DNA of 52,582 nucleotides from Nemertoderma westbladi. Lineage: Eukaryota; Xenacoelomorpha; Nemertodermatida; Nemertodermatidae. The position numbers and the translations under genes were made by a program. Shown here in pieces: positions 1 through 10,199 of this stretch. A model generated the notes under the pieces. That model worked only from the letters and a program-made list of their open reading frames with translations, ran no database searches and was not told where the DNA came from. Position 1 is the stretch's first letter. Each line of letters opens with the position of its first letter. Location: contig JAUCBJ010001201.1 in assembly GCA_032718475.1 (NCBI GenBank), positions 1-52,582 of the forward strand, given 5' to 3'.

Positions 1-172
1 ATTTTTTCGCAAATTTTTTTTTTCGGTCGGATCCAGACAAGTGATACCTACGTACAAACAAAAAATCAGACGTTTTCGTAAATATTTGTAGATTTTAGAG
101 GGGGGGGGTCAATATGACCCCCCCCCCCCCCCCGGTATTTGTACAACATTTTATAGCCCGGTACTAATAGGG
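1..172. mobile_element. End of a TTAA-target DNA element, cut by the window edge
   Basis: The element ends ...ACTAATAGGG directly against TTAA at 173-176, and the sequence to the right is a LINE. The related LINE at 32970-33000 reads through this TTAA without interruption, so the boundary is an insertion into TTAA, the target used by piggyBac and Kolobok elements. Read inward from its end it starts CCCTATTAGTACCGGG, which resembles the terminal repeat of the complete element at 39734-41159. Just inside lies a palindrome of about 8 G, TCAATATGA and a longer C run (about 103-133). No transposase is visible. The other end lies outside the window. Confidence 0.7.
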
Positions 173-740
173 TTAAGAATGCATGCTGTTCCACTCCATC
201 AGTAGCTGCTTGTGGATTGTGGTAGAAATTTTCCACCTCCTCTACAGGGGCAACACTAGTTGGAGAGTAGCACACAATCAGAACCACCTTAGGAAACTTC
301 TTAGCCAGTCTTCCAGAACATGCATGAGAAGTGGCAACGGATGATGCGGTTAGAGATTTGATCTATTTTGTCCAATGCAGCATGTGCAGTTGGATTCATC
401 AATAGACCAATACCACCATTGCCACTATCATCTGCTGACGCGAGGGAGAGTCGCCAACCGCCCCCATGTCCTTAATTAGAACCTCATCAGTCTGTCCAGT
501 TTGCATTTGGTTCTCTTGAACACCCACTGCGCTAATAGAAAGCTTATCAGCCAAGGCAGTCAGCTCAAATTGTCGCATTGGGGACCCAAGTGTTAGGGTG
601 TTTACTGAGGCTAGTCTAGTGACTTGCCGCAGATTCACCAATGGCTTTGTTGGTCGGGGTGGAACATGAGAGTAGCCTCCAACTCCAGAATCCCTCTTCC
701 CTTCACAATCTGGCCTCCCTGGTGACCCAGGGCTATCTTA
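173..740 (-). pseudogene. LINE fragment: 5' part of an APE endonuclease ORF
   Basis: Reverse-strand translation matches the endonuclease N-terminal region of the LINE copy at 32400-32990 over its whole length, with scattered substitutions and frame breaks. Recognisable pieces are VNLRQVTRLASVNTLTLGSP and VLIVCYSPTSVAPVEEVENF. Similarity stops near 740, inside the leader of the other copy, and is broken at 176 by a TTAA element. No reverse transcriptase part remains here. It is a dead fragment. Confidence 0.8.
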
Positions 741-1810
741 TGTTGCTATTCTTCACATTAGGCGATCATATTTCTGGGTATAATTAGGTTGCAACTGCAT
801 TGCAAGGTTACCAAATATGTAAAATGTCTGAGTTCGGTTGAGAAATGATTGAATGTATTTTCGTTTGCAGGAGGCAAGTTATTATTTTGAAATACACAAA
901 ATTATGGAAACCCGTAGCTGCTGTCGTTTTTATATTATTCTTGACGTTTTTATGTTATTCTTGTAGTGGGGTTCTGAATATTGAATAGCTTCGATGGGCT
1001 GCAAATTCACAAAACAAAGCACTAAAACACAAAAAAAAAATTAAAAATAAAGTAATTTTAAAATCTAAAATTCTAGCTCTGGTGTAAAATGGATGGTGTG
1101 TTGAAGTATTGTGTTTCAAATTGCAATGTTGCATTGCAAATTGAGACAGCGGGGAGCGGGGGGGGGGGGGGGGTCCGTAAAAATGCCATGAAAATATAAA
1201 AGCCATGAAGTATGCAGTTATACACATTTTTTAATTAGTTGAAATTAGTTGTTAAAATTATTTTTGCTTGAGATATTTTAATTAGCGAGAGTATCAATGA
1301 GGTTAACAGAAAGTCGATAGGGTGATTGTACAGATTCGAGACAACTTTATATCATCGCATCAGTTTTTAATCCGCTGGCACCAACCTACAGTGGCCCGTT
1401 AGAGACACTGCCCACGCTCACCACTAGGAGATTCGAAAGCGACTGGGGTTTGATGAAAGGATCCACAAGGTTTTCTTTGTCCCACTGATATTTTCCACTT
1501 CTAGGAGGGTGGTTCCAGCTATAAACAGCTAGCGATAAAGCTGACATACCACAGTAACATCCACTACTCTGAGTATGTCTCCTGGACCCAAAGGCAGATC
1601 AGCTTCGTAATGTATTATGTCTTGACTTAATGTCTTGACTTAGGTGGTATCATTTCATTTCATTTCAACGTTTAACGTTAACGTTTCAACGTCATGCCAG
1701 CATTTATATTCTTTAAAATTAGTTAAAATATCGGATAAAACAAAGACCAATAAGCACATCACAATCACCATTACACAGATATATATATATATATATATAT
1801 GGATAATTTC
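741..1810. other. No gene seen
   Basis: AT-rich sequence without a convincing coding region. It contains a run of 16 G at about 1158-1173 and a short (TA)n stretch near 1780-1800. The few open frames are short and match nothing I recognise. Confidence 0.6.
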
Positions 1811-2042
1811 ACAGATATATAATTAAAAATCCAATGAACAGTCAGCTGAACCGTGATATAGAATTAAAAATCCAATGAACAATATATATAGTCAGACCCG
1901 TGATATAGAATTAAACATCCAATGAACAATATGTAGTCAGACCCGTGATATAGAATTAAACATCCAATGAACAATATGTAGTCAGAACCGTGATATAGAA
2001 TTAAAAATCCAATGAACAATTTATAGTCATAACCGTGATATC
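1811..2042. repeat. 45-bp tandem repeat, about 5 copies
   Basis: The phrase GTGATATAGAATTAAA, then a CATCCAATGAACAATAT block and GTCAGACC, repeats with a period of 45 to 47 bp. The inner copies differ at only a few positions and the first copy is shorter and diverged. This is a minisatellite with no coding content. Confidence 0.85.
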
Positions 2043-2106
2043 AGTCTATGTCCTTATTCCTTGTTCGGGTCATGTTTTAATAATTTTGTATTTGACATAA
2101 CTTAGT

Positions 2107-2334
2107 TTGTTTTCAAGAATATTTAAATTCATTTTATTTAGACGTTTTGGCCGCCATCTTTATCAACAACTTTTTTGTGAAACATTATTTTATTTTTGGC
2201 TTGGCCGCCATCTTTATCAGCAACTTTTTTGTGAAACATTAATTTATTTTTGGCTCGGCCGCCATCTTTATCAGCAACTTTTTTTGTGAAACATTACTTT
2301 ATTTTTGGCCGCCATCTTTATCAGCAACTTTTTT
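2107..2334. repeat. 54-bp tandem repeat, also left arm of an inverted repeat
   Basis: From 2149 to 2334 a 54-bp unit beginning GGCCGCCATCTTTATCAGCA occurs about 3.5 times. The first unit plus its upstream flank (2107-2189) reappears in reverse complement at 3996-4077, next to the truncated piggyBac transposase. The unit has an open frame (GRHLYQQLF...), but I take this as incidental. Confidence 0.85.
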
Positions 2335-2645
2335 AACTTCTATTTAGAAACTGTCAGACAGCAGCCAGCTAGGACAAGGACTGCATTTTTTAGTTACGTG
2401 TTAACGTTGTGTGTACGTTATCTGTTGCAGCCATGCCCAACGCCAGTCATCATGAATTCAGGCAGTGTCGGTGCTCTCAGAGTAGGACTACAAAGTTCTA
2501 GCATTATTTGTTAATGAGCTAATAATAGCAAGTGTAACGAATTTGTGCAATGATGTAACATTATGTAATAAGAAATTCGGTAGTTTTTTACATCATCAAC
2601 ATTTTCATTACAATTATTTAATTATTAAGTATTAAGTAATAATTA

Positions 2646-3995
2646 TTAACCCTTAGAGAGGCATAGCATGTTGCCAAAGTATGAAAATTATGGCCTTTTG
2701 AGAAAACACATGGATTTTTCTTCTGATTTCAACAAAAAAAACTGTTAATTTTATCCATAAGTTTTCGAGATACATCACGTTGCCAAATGGCAACAAATAA
2801 CAATATGTCTCATACTTTTTAAAATTTTACAACATTGAAAAATTATGTATATATTGGAAATTTCATTATTTTTTGAGATCTAAATGATTATATTGACAAA
2901 TAAGTTTGACTACTTGATAGAAAATTTGCATTGTTGCCATATGGCAACATTTTCAGTATTGTACAACTCGGGTTGCACTGAGGGAATTGACAAAAAATAT
3001 TGGAATCGTGTTTCATAACAGAAAACGTTTTAATTTTTCTATTTTTAATATAGAAGAGTGTTAGTAAATATCATATTTATTTTGAATTACTTTTAACGAA
3101 CATGGAAAGAAACGAAACAATTGTTCTTATCATTATAACAGAGATGCACATGGCACTTGGAACACATCATGCGTGTGAACCCTGATGTACAGAGTTTACA
3201 TCTAGATTTGCGTGAGTGGATTGGCCAGTGGTCTAGTTTGTCGAATCGAGCGTCACTTATTGGTACATATTCGGTTACTCTACAAGGTTTCACATCTGGA
3301 ACTTCGACTTGATGTACTAAAGACGGTCGACCACGGCGCTCACGTGATGGCCGATCGGCAGAGAGTAAGGCATCAATGACATTCCTCTTGAAGTCTTTCA
3401 ATGTCATATCATCTTTCTCCCCAAGTAGGCGTTGATCACGGCGATAAAGTAGCCAGCCATTAGAACAAGCGAGGTCTAAGAAATGGTCAAATATACGCAT
3501 ATAATAACGGCTAGATTTTATGAAGACCCTGTGAAGTGCAACCAACAAATCTGCCAAATCAACACCACCCATGTGCTTATTATACGCATTTATGATTGCG
3601 GGGCAGTAAATAGTCTCCTTTATCTTTGTGACCCGATTATACCTCTGACAAGTGTTAGATGGTTCCAACCCAACAAACGTACTGGCCAAGGTAACCACTT
3701 TGTTGTCGTTCCAAGCTATCACCTGTATGCCATTCCTCCGGTCTATCGAATGATCTGTAAATCCACGTGCTTGTTTAGCAATCTGGTTACTCGGCATTAT
3801 TACACAATCTCGAAGTCGATTCCTATTAATAGTTCCGACAGAATGAATGTCTTTATAGTCCTTCAAGTAGACCATTAGCTCCAAGCTAGTGAAATAATTA
3901 TCATAGAAAAGTTCAGCATGAATTCCTGGAGGCAACGACTGGCACAATCTGATTACAGTCTTGGCACCGAAACCAAACATCTTCTCAAAATCAAG
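2646..3995 (-). mobile_element. piggyBac element copy, 5' end missing
   Basis: The 3' end is precise: TTAA at 2646-2649 followed by CCCTTAGAGAGGC. This is the arrangement of a piggyBac terminal repeat at its TTAA target. The transposase lies on the minus strand upstream. Between terminus and coding region are three GTTGCCA sites (2670-2676, 2779-2794, 2933-2948), the last two being palindromes. No matching GGG-TTAA end is found to the right. Element sequence stops near 3995, where an inverted copy of the 2107-2189 repeat begins. The copy is therefore 5'-truncated. Confidence 0.75.
3093..3980 (-). pseudogene. piggyBac transposase, C-terminal half
   Basis: Encodes 295 residues matching the C-terminal half of piggyBac-type DDE transposases (DDE_Tnp_1_7 family), which cut and paste DNA at TTAA. 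All three catalytic aspartate regions are present: FYDNYFTS near residue 27, AWNDNKVV near 91 and HMGGVDLAD near 140. A C-terminal cysteine-rich zinc-binding module follows (CKLC, CSKCHVHLC, residues about 262-285). Whole family members are about 550-600 residues, so the N-terminal half is missing. The frame stays open upstream to a stop near 4043, but that part is the inverted repeat and is not transposase. The ATG at 3980 is an internal methionine. It is probably inactive alone. Confidence 0.88.
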
Positions 3996-4077
3996 TAATG
4001 TTTTACAAAAGAGTTGCTGATAAAGATGGCGGCCAAAACGTCTAAATTAAATGAATTTAAATATTCTTGAAAACAAA
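3996..4077. repeat. Right arm of inverted repeat (partner 2107-2189)
   Basis: About 80 bp are the reverse complement of 2107-2189 with few differences, including GATGGCGGCCAAAACGTCTA. The arms flank the 3' half of the piggyBac copy. The left arm lies outside the element's TTAA end and the right arm abuts the truncated transposase, so they are not ordinary terminal repeats. A local inversion or duplication that removed the 5' half is a possible origin. Confidence 0.8.
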
Positions 4078-4849
4078 AAAGATAATTGGACTAAATCAGC
4101 CACCGTAGGAAGCAGTTTTCAATGAAGTTCCCTTGAACTTTATCCTTCATGAGGGTGCCTCCATAATCAAGCCTTTCCTTGAGGAAACAAGATTTCATGG
4201 TGAAGAAGATTGGGGAGCGATTTTGAAATCGGTTCTGTGTTTTAGAAAACATACAGAGGCCATGGTTGTGAATTTGGTGATCAAATCAAATATATTTATT
4301 TCTGGTATCTCAGACGGCATTTACAAAACAACAATAATTATATAAGTGATTGGATGAATATTATGAAGCAATAGCAATGTTAGTGTAGTCCATCTTCCAT
4401 CTACGGCAGCTAGAGAACCATGGGTTGGGGAGAGGGTGAAGGGAGTTGGGGGGGGGGGGGGGGGGTTAAGCAATTACAATGTATGTGAACATATATAGAT
4501 ATACACCTTATTCAGCAAATTTTTATGATAAGTTAAAGGATGACTATGATATATAAAGGCACCGAGGCATTTACTACTGCTTATGAACAAATTCTATTTT
4601 TTAATTTTATTTGTTTTAATTATTTGACCGAAGATGGATGCAAGATATCCTCATACACAATTAGAAATTTAAATAGAGGCAAGCTTTATTTTATGTTTAC
4701 ACGAAACTGAGGTTTTCCTTGAGTTTTCCTTGGTTTAGTTCCTTGGGTTTTCATGAGTAGCTAAAGGAATTTCGTTCCAAATCAAGGGACCTTGGGGGGG
4801 GGGGGGGGTGAGGTTTCAAGGAAGTATTTTTGGGAGGGATTTTGGGGAG
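4078..4849. other. No gene seen; two long G runs
   Basis: AT-rich sequence with G homopolymers at about 4450-4466 and 4794-4808. The first is followed directly by TTAA, as at the end of a TTAA-target element, but I found no partner terminus. Short open frames here have no recognisable match. Confidence 0.55.
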
Positions 4850-4994
4850 TTGAAAATGGCGCCCAATAGGGTGCCACTATATAGGCGCGAGTATATATTA
4901 TCTACAGAATGGAAGGAATATCTGACGACCCTCAAGACACGCCACGCCCTAATTGGTTACCAATCCATACCCAGATGTGAAATTGGATTCCAAA
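4850..4994 (+). pseudogene. Fragment of a decayed gene split by the BEL element
   Basis: An open stretch (MAPNRVPLYRREYILSTEWK onward) runs into the BEL insertion point. The frame continues on the far side at 28593 for about 12 codons before a stop. The BEL element therefore inserted into this already decaying gene, duplicating CCAAA (4990-4994 and 28588-28592). I do not recognise this section. The continuation at 28593-31750 has features of a transposase. Confidence 0.5.
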
Positions 4995-7286
4995 TGTAAG
5001 GGTCCAGTAGTATACCGCTTACCAGATCCTAGTAACGATGTATCTTACTATGAGACTCTAGTAATGTATACGGGCTTGTACAGTATCTGACAACAAATCC
5101 CAGTCCATGATATCTAAACAAACAGATATAGTACACAAACGACTACTGGCGAGGAACAGAGCCTTGTATCTATTCTATGTACGTGAGCGGGTCGAATGCC
5201 TACGTACTAGACAGAAGGATACCTGTCCTCTAACCGGTGAGGCAGATGTACAGTTACCGTAACAGACCAAACTCACGGGAAAACAATCCCCGCGCAGCGA
5301 ATCCTAACTATCACTGACAGTCCTAAATACAGTAACTTGCCGCGGTGTGATTTATATGGTTTATATACGAGCTAGTGGGTTAACAGACCTAGCGTAACAA
5401 CACTGACAGTCCTAAATCAGTCGAAAAGGGGTCGTACCTAAATGTAACAATAACTGATCCCCCTGTACGAAATCAGTCTAAAAGGTCAGGCCTAAATGTA
5501 ACAATACCGTTGTCCAGACAAACAACAGTTTAATAACGAAAATGAAATACTCCTTATTGCCGCAACTAAATCAGATCCTAATTTTACAAATACAGATAAT
5601 TTCCTCCTAACGTAATGTATAGTACGCTATAGCTAGTAGAACTTTAAGGGCGATATGTTTTAGGGCGTGTGTGTGTGGGTGTGTTACAAATAAAACAATT
5701 TCGTGTAATTCCTTTTACTAGGTTTTAGTGATTTTCTGACTAAATGATACCGTGCGCTAGCTACTAAAATAAACTAGTCGCGTTTGTAGAACTTTATACT
5801 CACGAATGACGTCAAAGCTCTCTCCTTCCTATCCACAACCCAATGGGCAACCACAGTGTTAGTAACTACACCCGTGATCGGCACTAATACCAGATTCTGG
5901 TTGTAAGATAAGAATAGGGGTTAATCGCTACCGTACGTTAGCTGATCTGGTATACTAATTTAATTCTAGAATTTTGTTGCTGCGGTAGTTAGCAGCAATA
6001 CCTATCAGTACGTGGCAAGGCGCGGTAGGATATTAATAAAACCTCCCTAGGCCAAGCAGTGTGCCGGTAGCAGAAATACTCCTTGCCTGATCAAATAGCT
6101 AACTCCAGACAGGAGGGGGGGGGGGTACTAATGTACGTTCTACAAAGCGAACCGGTACCAAACAGTCAGTGCTATGAATCACTAAATTATGGAACGTATG
6201 CTGTCCGTGCCTAATGTGTACTCGCGTACTGACGAATGGCAATAGTTCGCACCTGTAGGAAGTACAGGTTAACCCAGGGGTTCGTAGGACTGACAAGAAG
6301 GGGGGGGGGGGGGGGGGGGTGTCTGGATATAATTATTTGATCCTAAATTTGCGGCGTCCAGTGCTGTGTCACGCTTACCCTGATCTATAGGTCTTACGGC
6401 GGGCAAGGGCGTCGAACAAAGTCTTACCTTCTCACAAAGCGGGCGCTGCATAGCAAGTGGAGTATTTCGAAGGGCAAAGGGGGTGCGCGGTCGATCCAAA
6501 TGTGGGCGCTAGCGTGTTGTGGACATCCCTTCCCTGCGTTGCTTACGGCCTAACGATCTAGGCTGCCATCTCCCTGGTGTTCGGCTGTCCCGAAGTCGGA
6601 CCAAAAGAAAACATGTCAGGAAATTGCAGTATATTTACAGTTTTACAAAAGGGTTTATCAAAATAAAGTTTCAACAAGAAACCGAAATAAACTAATAACA
6701 ATTTAGGAATCGAAGGGGTAGCAATAATGACAGTAAGAGTGTGTTAAGGTGAATGACGTGATAACCGAAGGCAAACCGGCCTTTTATACTAGAAATTGCA
6801 CATGGAAACTAAACAGAAATTTCCACAGCTTCACAATCGAGCAATGAAGTGTGTCGTGCCCTATGATTGGCCCAGCTCATCGTTCAACGCAGTCCGGCCC
6901 TTACACTAATCTGGGACATGGAATCCTAACAGAATTTTCCACTGCCTCACATTTGAGCAATAAGATAATTTATGCCCTATGATTGGCCTGGCTCATCATT
7001 CGCTACGCTGTACGCTTCTCATTGGCCCACCAATTAGCACCACACGAAAATAAATGGCCCCAAAATACAAATTTCCCGACTGGGATTCGAACTCGTAACC
7101 TACGTAATGTAACCAACGCCTTAACCATCTGACCACTACGCCACGAGAGTACCTAAGGGTTTTATGTGTACAAATATGAATAGGCATATTACATTACTGT
7201 AACTTAATCAAAATACGTCGGATTTTCAAAAGTTTTTACGTTAAAGTCAAACTACAAATGCTACCTTATAGTGAAATAATTCATCA
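4995..7286 (-). repeat. BEL element 3' LTR (2,292 bp)
   Basis: A direct copy of 19878-19934 joined to 26353-28587. It is very long for a BEL/Pao LTR (usually a few hundred bp to about 1 kb). It contains two G runs (about 6116-6124 and 6300-6319), a (GT)n patch near 5662 and a tRNA-like segment at 7077-7147 in element sense. Differences seen from the 5' LTR are T5108 against G26414, T6852 against C28153, and G-run lengths. Confidence 0.92.
7077..7147 (-). promoter_or_regulatory. tRNA-like segment with Pol III A and B boxes in the 3' LTR
   Basis: The minus strand reads TGGCGTAGTGG (A-box-like) and, about 45 nt on, GAGTTCGAATCCC (B-box-like). The internal spacing and sequence resemble a tRNA body, GTGGTCAGATGGTTAAGGC included. 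I do not see a complete acceptor stem or a normal anticodon arm, so it is not a working tRNA gene. It may be a tRNA-derived SINE head captured by the LTR. The same segment is in the 5' LTR. Confidence 0.65.
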
Positions 7287-7588
7287 CCGCTCCATGAAAA
7301 CAGTAAGTAAGACTGTTTTCACCAATCAAAATATAAAATATCTACAAACTATTTCTAAATTTACTGGTAGGGCCTAAAATATAAAATTTACGAATTAACT
7401 TTAGTGCCTAAAATACAAAAAAAGGCTTTCGGTTATCAAGATAAACAAATCAAACAAATCAGAACAAATAAATCAAACAAATTAAACAAATAAATCAAAC
7501 TCTTTCGATAAATCTTTATATATTGTAAATATACATATTAAACCTTCACCAAATTAAATCAGTTCAAATATAATATAAACATAATGCG

Positions 7589-7999
7589 CTAATAACTTTC
7601 AATAATGTCCTCCTGACGATCTGAAAAGTTCGTCCTACTGGTCTGGATGTCTTCTCCTGAGCACCAATTGCTAACGGTAGGCTCGCAAGCCTTCCTTTCC
7701 ATATCTCGTCCTTCCAAACCCAACGTCCGATATAAATACCCAAATATAATATCCAAATATAAATATCCAAATATACTGTCCAAATATAATATCTGAATAT
7801 AAATCGAAATCGAATCTTTCCTAATCCTTGGTCGAACGGGCTCGTCCACGTCCTCTATTGCGATTGGGTGGTGGTCGAGGTCGAACTGGGCTCGGACTTC
7901 GGCGTCGAGTTGTCGGTGGTTCCAAAACGCTAGGAAAGGGGACGACGGGAGATGAAACGACCGCCTTCTTGGTAACGCAGACTTTGGTGGTTTGGGCAA
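7589..7999 (-). CDS. Accessory ORF between integrase and 3' LTR, unknown
   Basis: 136 codons, starting with ATG at 7999 (MPKPPKSALPRRR). I do not recognise the product. The middle is low complexity, with IYIQILYLD and FGYLYLDIIFGYLY encoded by a short AATATCCAAATATA repeat at about 7735-7800. The C-terminal part carries one copy of the dispersed 20-nt hairpin, read as RKACEPT. It overlaps the end of the 7930-8292 ORF in another frame. Together they may be one gene broken by a frameshift. The site is where some BEL elements carry an envelope gene, but there is no signal peptide or clear membrane anchor. Confidence 0.4.
   Translation of the reverse strand: MPKPPKSALPRRRSFHLPSSPFLAFWNHRQLDAEVRAQFDLDHHPIAIEDVDEPVRPRIRKDSISIYIQILYLDSIFGYLYLDIIFGYLYRTLGLEGRDMERKACEPTVSNWCSGEDIQTSRTNFSDRQEDIIESY
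7676..7695 (-). repeat. Dispersed 20-nt hairpin, copy 1
   Basis: Element-strand sequence GGAAGGCTTGCGAGCCTACC, inside the accessory ORF, read as KACEPT. It folds as two G-C pairs, an A/A mismatch, five pairs and a UGCG loop. Confidence 0.9.
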
Positions 8000-8292
8000 C
8001 GCGCTAATATCGGCTCAGGGTTCTCGCAAACGTCGTTGGCGTCGCATAACGCATCGTAGGTGTACAACGCTTTGAACTCCGCGCGTAACTCCTCCGCTCT
8101 TTTGTTATAAGCGTCCAATCGCTTTCGCGTGATGTTTGGATCCGCCTTGGATTTAGCGAGCTTGGCTGTACTCCTAGCCATACTCTCCACTCCAAACAGG
8201 TTAAAGTTTTTGCCCCATATCGGTTGAACGGTGCCTGGTGCTCCTATTCCTGCGTGGATCTTTGATAATAGTGTTTCTACTAGAGGAAGCAC
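7930..8292 (-). CDS. Accessory ORF downstream of integrase, unknown
   Basis: 120 codons read from 8292, with an internal ATG before ARSTAKLAKSKADPN. The middle is charged and probably helical (KRLDAYNKRAEELRAEFKAL), followed by a cysteine-containing section (CDANDVCENPEPILARC). Nothing in it matches a retroviral envelope. The 3' end overlaps the next ORF by about 70 nt in a different frame. It may be a real extra protein of this element or the 5' half of a frameshifted gene. Confidence 0.4.
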   Translation of the reverse strand: MLPLVETLLSKIHAGIGAPGTVQPIWGKNFNLFGVESMARSTAKLAKSKADPNITRKRLDAYNKRAEELRAEFKALYTYDALCDANDVCENPEPILARCPNHQSLRYQEGGRFISRRPLS

Positions 8293-8969
8293 AAACAGAG
8301 GTTAGATGTGAGGTGACTTAGAGTTTGTCGGCTTTTGGCTCAACTCTGCTCTAAACCCCAACCCATTTTGCCTAATGACTTCGGGTTCGCGTGATTTCGC
8401 ACTGGCCCCTAATCCAAAATGTGCCGATAAAAAACGAATTCCGGGTAAACTAGCCGCGAGTCTAAAATACTCACCTTTTAATTTCCCAAACTACGTTTCC
8501 CAAGAAAAATAGTGCAGTCGAGAATTAATTGGTCAAAATAATAGTAGACACGACTACGTAGAACAAGACCGATTTTCTTTTCCAAAAAAAAATTTATCGG
8601 TAGGCTCGCAAGCCTTCCATCCGCTCTTGTCCTCCCCAATTTTAATTTTATCTAGCTGTATTCTAGAATTTGCTTTCACTGGAGAATCGTTTTTCTTAAA
8701 TTTAAATCCAACTAAATGGATTTGTCTAATAAATTTTGAAAATTGTCTCACTTGTGGGTTCCAAGTGGAATTCCATTCCTACTGTACACACAATCCCGCT
8801 CCTATGTGATACATAAGGGTACTACCCTCCATGTTCACGTATAAAGACAATGGAATTCCACCGCTGTCTCTATCTACAGTGAAGAGGATTACAAATGCAC
8901 GTACAGTAATACAAATACAAATAACTAAAATACAGTAGGTCTATGTGGCGGCCAACCAAGGTCCCACAT
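8293..8969 (-). other. BEL internal region between integrase and accessory ORFs
   Basis: Mostly non-coding. A weak open frame at 8554-8751 ends GWKACEPTDKFFFGKE and includes one copy of the 20-nt hairpin (8599-8618). I see no domain here. Confidence 0.5.
8599..8618 (-). repeat. Dispersed 20-nt hairpin, copy 2
   Basis: Identical to copy 1, in the weakly coding stretch between integrase and the accessory ORFs. The local frame reads WKACEPT. Confidence 0.9.
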
Positions 8970-10199
8970 CTATTTACTTATATTGGGTGGAGATTTGTAG
9001 TCTCCCGTCTCGTTTCTAGTCTCCTCAAGGAGTACGAGACGTTGTACAGGTCTGTCTACGGTACGACCGTCGATAGTCCGTACAGTAACTGTTCTCACTA
9101 CACCAGATGTAGGGTGCGTGGTCAAAATGACTCCAGTCAGCCAAAACCGTCTTCTCAGATTGGCTTCAGCCAATAAAACATGGTCACCACGTCTTAAACA
9201 TCGGGTATTTAGATACCAGGAAGTTCTGGTTGAAATAGAGGGCAAATAATATTTCTGCCATATTTCCCAGAATTTATTTGCAAGCAATTGAGTGATTTTC
9301 CAAGCCTTGTTGCCGTATCCGTCACTATCAACGGGTACCGAAATGGGCAACAGTGTCGTCGGCGCCTGCATAAGCAGGTGCGCTGGTGTCAAGGCAAACT
9401 GTACGTCGTTATTGTCTGGGATCAAAGCGATCGGTCTGGTATTTAAGATTGCTTCGATTTCTATTAGTAACGTCGTCAGTTGGTCGTCTGTCAAGATGTG
9501 TTGCGTCGGTACGACTTTAGCCATAGCTGTCTTTATTGAGCCAATCAGCCTTTCCCAAACGCCGCCTCTCCACGGACTGTCTGGAGTATTGAAAAACCAA
9601 ACAATACGGTGAGGACGTAGTTCCTCGGAAATCTGGTTTTGGTCCAATTTTCTCAAAGCTCTGGTTATCTCGTTCCGTGCACCCACAAAGTTTGTCCCTT
9701 GGTCGCAGTATATGGATTTGACCAATCCACGTCTAGCGATAAATCGCCGTAAGGCTAGGATAAAGGCATTGGTGGACAAGTCTGTCACTCGCTCTATATG
9801 GACAGCTCTGCTGGCCATGCAAGTGAAGATCAATCCCCAACGTTTTACCTGTACCCTTCCGCGTTTCGCGATTATGGGTCCAAAACAGTCTATCCCTGTC
9901 TCAGTGAAAGGGGGTCTAAACGCCTGTAATCTTGCTAGTGGTAGTTCACTCATTTCTTGGTGTCCTATCCTCGCGTGCACCTTCTTACAAATAATACAGT
10001 TCCGTGTTACCGAACTCAGTGCCTTACTAGGTCTAATCAGTAAAAACCTCGAGCGTAAGTGTGATAGACAGTGGTGTCTACCTACGTGTTTGAGTTGTAC
10101 ATGTGCGTCCAGTATCATAGCGCGCTGTAACTCATGGTGTTGCGGTATGATGATAGGATCGCTTTCGTCCTTCTGGGCTCCTCCCGGAGGCGCACCCAC
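8970..10199 (-). CDS. BEL/Pao integrase, 3' part of pol
   Basis: Inserts the retrotransposon cDNA into the host genome. In order it has an HHCC zinc-binding module (H and H in LKHVGRHH, C and C in CIICKK, residues about 37-72), the DDE catalytic core (D in TGIDCFG near 102, D in YCDQGTNF near 163, E in WERLIGS near 216) and a DUF5641-like C-terminal domain typical of Pao/BEL (residues about 290-395, VRTVTVRTIDGRTVDRPVQR). Stop is TAG at 8970. The first codon shown (10199) is GTG, and the frame is open back to a TAA near 10248. There is no ATG that fits, so this is the continuation of pol, not a separate gene. It is in the same frame as the upstream pol ORF but split from it by the segment 10162-11349. 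Confidence 0.88.
   Translation of the reverse strand: MGAPPGGAQKDESDPIIIPQHHELQRAMILDAHVQLKHVGRHHCLSHLRSRFLLIRPSKALSSVTRNCIICKKVHARIGHQEMSELPLARLQAFRPPFTETGIDCFGPIIAKRGRVQVKRWGLIFTCMASRAVHIERVTDLSTNAFILALRRFIARRGLVKSIYCDQGTNFVGARNEITRALRKLDQNQISEELRPHRIVWFFNTPDSPWRGGVWERLIGSIKTAMAKVVPTQHILTDDQLTTLLIEIEAILNTRPIALIPDNNDVQFALTPAHLLMQAPTTLLPISVPVDSDGYGNKAWKITQLLANKFWEIWQKYYLPSISTRTSWYLNTRCLRRGDHVLLAEANLRRRFWLTGVILTTHPTSGVVRTVTVRTIDGRTVDRPVQRLVLLEETRNETGDYKSPPNISK

Noticed and set aside
3483-3878. 131-codon plus-strand ORF
   Set aside because: Lies antisense within the piggyBac transposase and has no match of its own.
4450-4470. G run followed by TTAA as the missing 5' end of the piggyBac copy at 2646
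   Set aside because: The true partner of CCCTTAGAGAGGC should read GCCTCTCTAAGGG; this site does not match.
6099-6499. Short reverse-strand ORFs in the LTR (and twins at 27353-27800) as genes
   Set aside because: They run through G homopolymers, differ in length between LTR copies because of them, and have no recognisable domain.
7589-8292. Envelope gene of a BEL retrovirus-like element
   Set aside because: No signal peptide, cleavage site or transmembrane anchor.
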